A DNA stretch of 64,000 bases from Halomonas litopenaei (GTDB lineage Bacteria; Pseudomonadota; Gammaproteobacteria; Pseudomonadales; Halomonadaceae): assembly GCF_017303055.1 (NCBI RefSeq), contig NZ_JAEKJT010000003.1, forward strand, positions 496,001 through 560,000, read 5' to 3'. Below are positions 43,180-51,600 of this stretch, one piece after another. The notes below the pieces were generated by a model. The model saw nothing but the letters and a program-made list of their open reading frames with translations. It ran no database searches and had not been told where the DNA came from. The position numbers and the translations under genes are program-made. The stretch's first letter is position 1. Every line of letters starts with the position of its first letter.

Positions 43180-43205
43180 CTTGAAGTGCCCCCCTCCCGC
43201 GCTGC
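43180..43205 (-). repeat. Right arm of the long-range inverted repeat
   Basis: CTTGAAGTGCCCCCCTCCC at 43180-43198 is the exact reverse complement of 41992-42010; GCGCTGC continues the partial match. Confidence 0.85.
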
Positions 43206-43412
43206 ACAGGCTATAGTGCAGCCATCAAGAGGATGACATAAGAAACAAACCTACCGTGAAACGCTAGACTGTGAAGCGTAAGGCCGCTAATTAATGCAAA
43301 CATCATCGCTGACGGTATGGTTCAGGGCGTCGCCGGTCTAAACCAGGCAGCCCTGTCTCAACCGCACAGGCATTGAGGTCCTTGGTGGCATGAAGGGCGT
43401 CGCCAAATGCTC

Positions 43413-43481
43413 CAGACTCCGGTAGATGCAATGAAGGACTGGCAGAAGAAGCGCCCGGAGCTATTTACCAAGAAAGCTTAG
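43413..43481 (+). pseudogene. C-terminal fragment of an IS481/IS3-type transposase
   Basis: The frame reads QTPVDAMKDWQKKRPELFTK followed by KA and a stop. The pattern TP-x-x-A-(M/L)-K-x-W-Q-x-x-x-P-x-LF is typical of the C-terminus of integrase-core transposases of the IS481/IS3 type. Upstream frames are scrambled. The fragment is cut at its 3' end by the IS30-type left end, so it was there first. Confidence 0.6.
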
Positions 43482-44562
43482 CCGCAAATTCTGAGTGCAA
43501 CACCTGACCAAACCGGGAAGGTGTTGTATTTATGGCCTAATCCGGACTCTGCACTGAAGAAAGCGCCATGATCCAGGTTAGCCTCGAGCAAGGCTTGAGC
43601 ATCCGGAAGATGGCGGCTCTGCTCCAGCGGTCTCCGTCGACGATTAGTCGGGAAATCCGTCGAAACGGCTCGCCCGATGGCCGATACCGTGTACCATATG
43701 CACAACAGCGTCGCCGAGATCGCAGGGCCGTCTGTCGGCCAAGGCGAAAGCTGCTTTCTGAAAGCCCCCGCTTCGCCTTGATTCAGCACATGTTGCGTCG
43801 ACGCTTGTCTCCCGAGCAGATCAGCGGCAAGCTCAAGTATATGACTATCCCTAACCTCCGAGACGCCTACGTCGCCGTGAAACAATTTACAACGCTATCT
43901 ATGCGTTGCCCGTTGGCGAGCTACGAAAAGAGCTGATCCACTGCTTACGGCAAGGAAAGTCCACCCGAAAGCCTCGGCGAGGGCAGGTCGATCGGCGTAA
44001 TCAGATCCCTGATATGGTCAGCATTCATCTTCGTCCTCCCGAGGTGGAAAAACGTGAATTTCCTGGGCACTGGGAAGGCGACCTGATCAAAGGCAAGGGC
44101 AATGTATCCGCTGCTGGTACCCTTGTCGAACTGAAAAGCGGCTACCTGATCCTGGTGAAAATGGATGATGCGACCGCCACCTCCGCCGTGGAAAGTTTCA
44201 GCGCTGCACTGAACCTCATGCCACTGGCGGCACGGAAAAGCATGACATTTGACCAGGGGCACGAAATGACACGGCACAGAATACTGGCGTTGCCATCTAT
44301 TTCTGTGACCCACACAGTCCGTGGCAAAGAGGCGCCAACGAAAACATCAATGGGCTCATACGACAGTACTTGCCCAAGGGGACGGACCTATCGATCTACA
44401 GACAGCAGGACCTGGATGACATCGCGCTGGAGCTGAACATGCGTCCACGGAAACGTTTCGACTTCAAGTGCCCCATTGAAATGATGAGTGAGCTAATGGC
44501 GAAGTACCATGAAGCTCCTCCATCAACCATTGATCGTGCTGCACTCAGAAACTGTATCCGCC
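43476..44562 (+). mobile_element. Decayed IS30-family insertion sequence
   Basis: About 1.08 kb. TTCTGAGTGCAACAC (43489-43503) at the left is matched in inverse orientation by GTGCTGCACTCAGAA (44536-44550) at the right (14 of 15). Between them lies a plus-strand IS30-type transposase broken by two frameshifts. Target-site duplications are not evident by eye. Confidence 0.8.
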
Positions 44563-44639
44563 AAGTCATTAATCATCCGGGACTTGACATCTACCTGCCG
44601 GCCCCAAAGTACTGCGGTTATTCTATGACTCCAGGATGA
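43568..44639 (+). pseudogene. IS30-family transposase pseudogene, two frameshifts
   Basis: First part (43568 to about 43875): the HTH region LSIRKMAALLQRSPSTISRE and RRRLSPEQISGKLK. Second part (about 43875 to 44280, next frame): ETIYNAIYALPVGELRKELI, then the catalytic-core PGHWEGDLIKGKGN and MTFDQGHEM. Third part (from about 44285, third frame): [38 protein letters not shown]. Joined, these give a complete IS30 DDE transposase order, so the gene was once intact. The third frame runs past the right terminal repeat before stopping. Confidence 0.88.
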
Positions 44640-44652
44640 TCAGTGGGCAGAG

Positions 44653-44717
44653 GGCGAAGTACTATGAGGTCCTCAATCGATCCATTGATCGTGTTGTACG
44701 CAAAAACTGCATCCTCC
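44653..44717 (+). repeat. Second, diverged copy of the IS30 right end
   Basis: This 65-bp stretch resembles 44498-44562 (roughly four fifths identical by eye), including GGCGAAGTAC, CCATTGATCGTG and AAACTG-ATCC. It lies 155 bp beyond the first right end. With the extra left end at 42781 it suggests two nested or successive insertions of related elements. Confidence 0.6.
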
Positions 44718-45214
44718 CTAATCTATTGCTCTACTATTTAAAGCTAAAGGACCTAGTTCGGTCACTGTGAAATATCTCGTTCTGATATCGCTAGCAGGCT
44801 CCAGCCCGCCAAAGAATTCGTCAACTTTAACGAAAGTCGAAATTGACAGCAATATCTCTTTAATTTCAGTCATATATATGTCTAACTCACACCACTCACA
44901 TTCAAAAAACATATTCATGTCAATGCGAGCCACACTATTACAACTAACAAAAAAAATCTTATAAAAACAATAGACAACGTGAGATTATCCGAGATCTCTA
45001 ACTCTCGAATCACTGTAGAAATATAAATGCTTTCCTCACACCTCTCCATTTTATAAACAATTTCATCAGTGAAACCACTATAGTATTCGCATTTTTCCCC
45101 ATCAAATAGCGAAACCTCAAACGGTTCACGTGATTTACTCCACAAGTGTTGCATAAGCTTACCTAGATCTTGTATTTCGACGCCTTCTACAACAGCTTCA
45201 AAAGAGTCTTTCAT
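44718..45214 (-). pseudogene. Second immunity-like gene, frameshifted in a T8 run
   Basis: Two minus-strand frames fit together. The first (45214 down to 44915) starts MKDSFEAVVEGVEIQDLGKL and changes character after NLTLSIVFIRFF. The second continues SVARIDMNMFFECEWCELDI and TFVKVDEFFGGLEPASDIRT. The switch lies at eight T (minus strand; A8 at 44949-44956). One more T would give a continuous protein of about 164 aa. It is acidic and AT-rich, and stands where an orphan CdiI would stand. Immunity function is inferred from position only; no family was recognised. Confidence 0.6.
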
Positions 45215-45220
45215 ATTCTA

Positions 45221-45292
45221 TCAATCGATAAATCTCTTAATCTCCCCATCTGAGTTCAATCTTATTTCCCGACCATCATCAATCTTAGGCAT
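45221..45292 (-). pseudogene. Orphan CdiA C-terminal tail fragment
   Basis: A 23-codon frame MPKIDDGREIRLNSDGEIKR, then FID and two stops (TGA TAG), directly before the second immunity-like gene. It overlaps the end of cdiI by 8 nt in another frame. The sequence looks like the last residues of a polymorphic toxin, not like a free gene. The arrangement toxin-tail/immunity after an intact cdiA-cdiI is what orphan cdiA-CT/cdiI modules look like after truncation. Confidence 0.55.
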
Positions 45293-45692
45293 CTTGAGAA
45301 GAAATAGTGCGAACTACTGGCATTTCAGTGCATAGTACCTCAACCCAGTCATTCTGAGTCAACACAGCCACATGGATAATGCTGTCTTCCAAGTAAACAC
45401 CGCAACTTTGCTCTTGGAACCAGTCAAGGAAATCCGATCCTGTTACAATAACTATAGGCCCTATTGGCTCGTCACTTTCTTCCACATCCCAAGACATGGA
45501 CAAGTAACTTCCTTCGTCCATACTTCTAACTGCCAAATTAGAATAACCAAAATCAACTTCAAAAATTTGTCGATGACCACTACCAAGCTCGGCCACACAA
45601 ACTCTACACCCACGCTCATCCAACTGTAACGAAACAAAGTCAATCACAGAAGGAAGCTCAAGAGGGATTCTATGGTGAGTTCTTTTCTTCAC
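45285..45692 (-). CDS. cdiI: Putative CDI immunity protein
   Basis: A 135-aa cytosolic acidic protein that begins with GTG (MKKRTHHRIPLELPSVIDFV) two bases after the cdiA stop. It has no signal peptide or membrane helix. Acid-rich stretches such as DVEESDEPIG fit binding to a basic toxin tip. I do not recognise a specific fold. Its role as CdiI rests on the position straight after cdiA, coupled translation and shared low GC. A specific pairing with this CdiA tip is expected because immunity is normally cognate. Confidence 0.75.
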   Translation of the reverse strand: MKKRTHHRIPLELPSVIDFVSLQLDERGCRVCVAELGSGHRQIFEVDFGYSNLAVRSMDEGSYLSMSWDVEESDEPIGPIVIVTGSDFLDWFQEQSCGVYLEDSIIHVAVLTQNDWVEVLCTEMPVVRTISSQDA

Positions 45693-45694
45693 GA

Positions 45695-48600
45695 CTAATA
45701 CCTAATTTTAATTCGTGTTCGATCAAGATTTTGAATCTCAAGAGTTGGCTGACTAAAATGCCCTGGAATTCTCTCTGAACTTCTCGAGCGTACTACAACC
45801 TTTCGTCCATCTGACAATGTCCCAACTCTTCCAGACCCACCGGAGGGCATAGAAATCTCTCGAACATTACTCAGACCAAGCGAGTCAAAGTCAGCATTTG
45901 CCCTGTCATACCCACCATTTTTCTGGAACTGAATGCTCTTTCCACCAGTACTTGGCAATCGAGAGCCTTGAGAGAGCAAATCATCAACAGTCTGTCTTAG
46001 TGAAACACCCGCCGCCCCCGATACCCGCGACTGCAGCAACCTTCTAATCCCCGACGCCGCAGCCTTGGCTGCAACACCACCACCCGATAGCGTCAGTACA
46101 ATGTCAACATCGGTGGTGTCGACTTCAGCGCCGCCCCCCATGGCACTCCAGTAGGCCTGATCATACACCCTGGTGGTATCGGCGGAGCCAGCGCTGCCAA
46201 TCGAAGCCATCTCGCCCTGGTGGTGGACAGTTGCTCCCAGACTATACGGTGAGTCGAGCCCACTTCCCCAGTAGCTGGAATCCACCGCTCCAAACAGGCT
46301 GCCATCTTGGTACTGGGCCTCGCTGGCTTGGAACATGATCACTGGCTCACCGTGAGCGACGATAACTTCTCCATCACTCCACCTGAGCGGCTGACCAACG
46401 TACTGTTGCCTTATTTCATTGTAGGCGGCCTGTGCGACCTGAAGGTCATCCAGAAAACGAGCATACTGTGGGTTGTTTGCATTGCTGGATGTGTCCAAGC
46501 TGGCGAGCAAGTCACTGAAGGCGGTGGTTTGGCTAGCATCCAACTGAGAGCCAGAGACCAACGCGAACATATCGTCCCAGCTCAGGTCACCAACACTAGG
46601 TTCACCCCGCTCCGCTGCTAGCTCGCGAGACCGGTCTGCCAGAACCTCCCGCTCCTGCGGATGCAGCAGCCGGTTATACTGCGTCGCACTGCTCGCCACT
46701 TGGGCGCCGATCTGCAGCTCGTTGTCGTCATTGCTAGCGATCTCGGCGGCGATCACGCCGATGATCTGGGAGTTCATTACCAGCAGCCGGCCTTTATCGG
46801 CCTGGTTCAGGTCGCTGTACTCTCCAGCGAGCTTGTCGACCAGCAGCTCGTTGGCCCCGGCGGCGAGTGCGCCGGTGGTGAAGTCACCGCCTGCGGCTTC
46901 GGCGGCCAGGCCGCCCATGACGGCATGCAGGGCAGCCTTGTTGAGGCTGCCGTTTTCAAGGGAGGTATTGCCGATGGCGTTGAAGCCAGCGGCGGCTAAG
47001 GTGTTGGCCAGGCTCGCCTGGAGCGCGTCACCCAGCTCGGCGTCGCCGCCCAGCGCCCGGTCCAGCAGCGCGGAGGTGGTGTTCTGCAACAGCTGATTGG
47101 CGCCGAACTGGCCCGCCCCTTGCCAGGTGCCAAGGGGGGCGCCTGTGACGGTCCCGCTATTAGGAAAGCCGGTGGTGGTGCCGGTCTGGGTGCCGGTCCA
47201 GCCGTCGTACAGGCCGCTGGTCAGCCCGGCGGTCACGCCCGCCACGGCGTAGCCACGCAGGGCATCACTGGAGGTGACGTCGCCCCAGGCCTCGCCCAGG
47301 TCCCCCTGTTGATTGATGGTGCTGACAGCGGCGTTGCTGGCCATGCCCGTCAAGGCGGCGGTGGCGGCCGCATTGGCCCAGCCCGCTGCAGTGGTGGTCG
47401 TGGCCGCGGCCCAGGCAGTGCCAGCGGCGGCACTGGCTCCCGCGCTGCTCGCGGCAGCGGCCACTAGCTCACTGGCCGCCCCTGCGGTGAAGTAGGCCAC
47501 CACAATCGCCACCACCAGCTGCGCGGCGGCGCTCATACCCGAGTGGTCATAGTCCCACTGGTCATGGAGGGCCTTGACCTCGCGCCAGTCGACGTCGCCA
47601 CGGGCTTCCATCTCGGCCAGCCAGGCTAGGCTCGGGTCGGCCTCGACCATGGCGGTGATGGTCTGGTGGATGCTCTGTTCATCGACCTGCTCGATGTCGA
47701 CGTTGACGCCCTGGGCGGCGCGGATGATCCGCTCCCCCTGGGCCACCAGCTCACTCTGGCGCAGGGTCTCGACGGTCTCGCCTTCGCCCTTGGCCGACTG
47801 CCAGACGGCATTGCTCGAGCTCTTCTCGTGGGTCTCGCTATGCAGGTCGCGGGCATGGGCGAAGGTGATCTCGCCGCCGCTGTCCAGCACCAGGTCGTTG
47901 CCCGCATCGAGTCGGGCGCCTTCATAGGTCTGGTCGCCGTCGCTTGCGATGATCAGATCACCACCGCTTTCAATCTCGCTGCCCTGGGCGCGCAGGTCCT
48001 GCACTTCATCGAGACGATGCTTGTCACCGCCGAACAGGCCACCTCTCTCGTTCTTCTCGTAGCGGGAGTAATCCTCGTCGTTGGCGGCCAGCAGGGCCAC
48101 GTCACCACCGGCATACAGATACGCCTCATCACCGGCACTGGCGGTGCTTGCCACCAGGGTGAGATCGCCCCCGGCGGCCACCGTCAGGTCGGTGCCGGCC
48201 GCCAACTCGCTGCCTTGCTGACGCACCGTGCGGGTGTCGTAGGTCTTGTTGGGCTTGCGGGTGTGGCTCTCGCTGGAGTTGGCCGCAGACGCCAGGGTGA
48301 TGTCGCCGCCGGCGACCAGGCCCAGCCCCTCGCCGGCCTCGACGCGGCTGGCGAGCAGGCCGATATCGCCTCCGGCGCTAAGGCTCGCACTGCCTCCCGC
48401 CTCAAGAGTACTGCCCACCTGGGTCACGTTATCGGCGGTGGTGATCTGGCGACGACTGACGTCGCGGCTGGCGCCGCGGTCCTCGCCAGAGACAATGGCC
48501 ATGTCGCGCCCGGCGGCCAGCACCAGGTCATCACCGCTTAAGACCTGACTGGCGTCGATCGCGATATCCCGTCCGGCCTGCCAGGTAAGATCGCCCCCGG

Positions 48601-51600
48601 CGGTGGTGGTTGAGCCGAGCGTCGTGGCGCTGTCCTGATAATCGCGACCACGGGCATCCTGCCAATGGCTGACGTCCACCACGGCTCCGGCCACGATGTC
48701 ACGACCGGCGGTCACGGACAGGTCAGCACCGCTTGTCAGGCGGCCACGATTGATCACGTCACGCCCGGCCTGGATGTCGAGTTGATCGCGGGCGCTGATG
48801 CTGCCGCCCTGGTCGAGATAGCTGCGATAGTCCCGTGAGGTGCCAGCCGCCACGCTTAGGCGGTCGTTGACCACGTCCCCCTCAAGGGCCGTCAGGCTGA
48901 CCCGATCGCCGCGAATCTGTCCCCCCATGGCGTTGCGGATATCGTCGCGGGCGGTGAGGGTCAGGGCGTCTCCGGCCTCGACCAGGCCGCCCTGCAACAC
49001 TGACCCAGCAGCGTAGGCATTAAGATCGTGGGTGGCGCGCAGGGTGCCGACGTTGACCAAGTCACCGCCGCTGATCAGGTCGATGTCACGGCCCTGGATC
49101 ACCCCACCACCGCGCACGTCTCGGCTGTCCAGGTTGGCCAGGTACAGCACCGGCGCGAGCACCGTCTGGCCGTCGATCTGACGCTCCTCCAGCCAGACGA
49201 TGTCGTGGGTCAGCGCCGCCACCTGCTCGGGGCTCAAGCCCACCCCCAACGCCAGGGACAAACGGTCCTTCGAGGCCAGGGCGTTATCCATCAGGTAGCG
49301 ATACTGGGCGTAGTCATCGCCCAGCCCCTCACTGAGATAGCGTTGGCCGGTAGTGGCCAACACCGCCTGGCGGATCAGCCGGGATTCATAGCGACCATCG
49401 CCGAGCAGCCGATAGGCCTCGTCGTCGGTGTAGCCGAGCTTGTCGAGCAGGTAGTCGGAACCGCGCCACTGCTCGAGGTTGGTGAATTCCGGGTTGGTCT
49501 CGACCAGATAGCGCCCCTGGGCCTCGGGGGCGCGCACGAACAGGCCATAGTCACCTTCCGGCAGCCGGAAGGACGGCGTCTGCGCGATATCGACCCGCAG
49601 GAAGGGCGCGTCGTCGAAGACCCAGACGCCGCCTCCCGCGTCAAAGCCAGCGCCCACGCTGGCGTCCAGTGCACCGTCAAGCCCCCCGCCAGCGGTGCTT
49701 GGCGTTGCGCCGATATCCACCAGCGACGCATCGCGGCTGGCACCACTGCGGTCCACTCGCGATGGCGCGTTCAGCCCCTGGGCACTGGCCTGGTCGGCAT
49801 CACGGCCCAGGGTCATGGACAGCGTGGAAACCGGCCCCTGGGTCGCCGCATCACCAAGACGCCCCTGCAACTGGGCCAGGGTATGTTCCTGGATATCTCC
49901 GTTATGGAGTTGCTCGGTGGCGGTAATGGAGACACGGCCACCGGCGGAAATCACGGCGGGAGCACCACCAGGGAGAATGGTGCGGGTTTCCACCTCGCTG
50001 ACCTTGACCACATCATCAGTGAGAAAAGGAAGAGGAAGAAGCGTGTTGCTGCTATCAAATCCACTCGTTGTATTCCAGCTATCGAATCGAGAGTTGGATT
50101 CATCAATGAACAATCGATAGAAACGGCCACCGCTGCCGCTATAGCCCATGCAGCGATTAAAGTTTTCTCTCTTTGTACAGGCTAGTGCGTCTTCGTCCGT
50201 TGCCAACACGGTGGTTTTTTCGACCAAGGTGTTGGACCGGCCGGTATTTTCCAAGGTGTCAGTACGAATCACCACATCGCCGTTGGCAGCGATGATACTG
50301 GCATCATTCACCAGTTCATCGGTGAGCAACGTGACATTACCCCCGGCCACTATTTCGGCAGCAGCGGACTCCAGGCTGACACTATTTTCGAAGCGCTCAA
50401 CGAGCTGGTATTCACCGAAATGATCGATAGTGCCCAGAAGCGTGATGGTTTCTGTCGCTCCGCTCCCATCATGGCCGTCGTGGTCCACCGTTTTGCGATA
50501 CATACGAACTTCGTACTGAGTGCCCGAAACTTCACGACCTACCAGCTGTTGCTCTGTAGAAAACGCATCAACGGTATTTGTGACATTGCTCACCGCGACC
50601 GTCATATCCCCCTCGGCCTCGATGGTGCCGGAGCGGTTTTCCAGCCGGTCCGCCTTGGCCAAGGCGCTGTTGCGTGCCAGGGTCAGGTCGCCCCGGCTAT
50701 AGATGTCTCCATAGCGGTTGAACAGCTGCTGCGTATGCAGCGTCATGTCGCCACCGGCGAACAGCAGGGTATCGGGGGCATTGGTGATGCTGGCGCTATC
50801 CAGGCGCAGGTCGCCCAGGCTGCCCAGGGTGCCCTGGTTATCGAGCGAGGCCGCGCTCAGGGTCATGTCGCCCTGGCTGGTCAGGCGTCCCAGGTTGGTC
50901 ACATCACCGCTCAAGCGGAAGGAAGCGTCGCCGGCACTGGCGATGCGCCCGCCGTCCTGGGTCAGGCCGGTGGCGGTCACCTCCAGACGGCCCTGGCTCG
51001 ACAGCTGCCCGGTATTGTTCAGCGCGCCGTCCAGCGTCAGGGTCAGGCTGTCGTTGGCCGCCACCAGACCGGCATTGACCAGCCCCGCCGTCCGTAGGCT
51101 CAAGGCCATGGCGCTGGACAGACGCTCGCTTTGGCCGACGCTCAGCGCGGCGTCACTGGCGAGGACCAGCGGACCATTGGCCTGCCACTGCCCTACCCCC
51201 TCGACACGGCCAAGCTCGGCACTGACGCCACCGGTTCCCTGAAGGCGGCCGTTGAGGTTGGCCAACTGCTCGGCCACCAGCTGCACCACCCCGTCACCAT
51301 CATGGCGTAGCGTTCCATCGCGGTTGTCGATATCCGCAGCGTTCACACGGGCGTCGCGGCTCCCCAGCTCGATCACGCCGCCACGGTTGTCCAGGCGCTG
51401 ACGCGCGCTGAGGGTCGTCGTCTGACCAGACAGGCTTCTTAGCGTGCCGCCGCCATTGACCAGGCCATCGACGTCAACGCTCAGCGCGGCGCTGGACTCG
51501 ACCAGGCCTTGCTGGTTGTCGAGCATGCCGGTGGTCAGGCTGAGACCACGACCGGCCAGCTGACCGCCCAGGTTGGTCAGGGCCGCGCTGTCCACCCCCA

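Larger units (their letters stand above)
42704..43412. other. Non-coding part of the accessory island
   Basis: About 700 bp of low-to-mid GC sequence without a convincing gene. It contains the IS30-end-like remnant at 42781, the right arm of the inverted repeat at 43180, and, near its end, a degenerate upstream part of a transposase fragment (43413-43481). A hairpin CGCCC-tttggt-GGGCG near 43141-43156 is followed by A, not T, so it is not a plus-strand terminator. Confidence 0.5.

Noticed and set aside
43568-43936. A stand-alone 122-aa HTH regulator
   Set aside because: The HTH is the N-terminus of an IS30 transposase; the rest of the transposase follows in two other frames.
44767-44964. A 65-codon plus-strand frame in the AT-rich region
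   Set aside because: Antisense to the rebuilt second immunity-like gene; low complexity (Ser/Lys/Ile).
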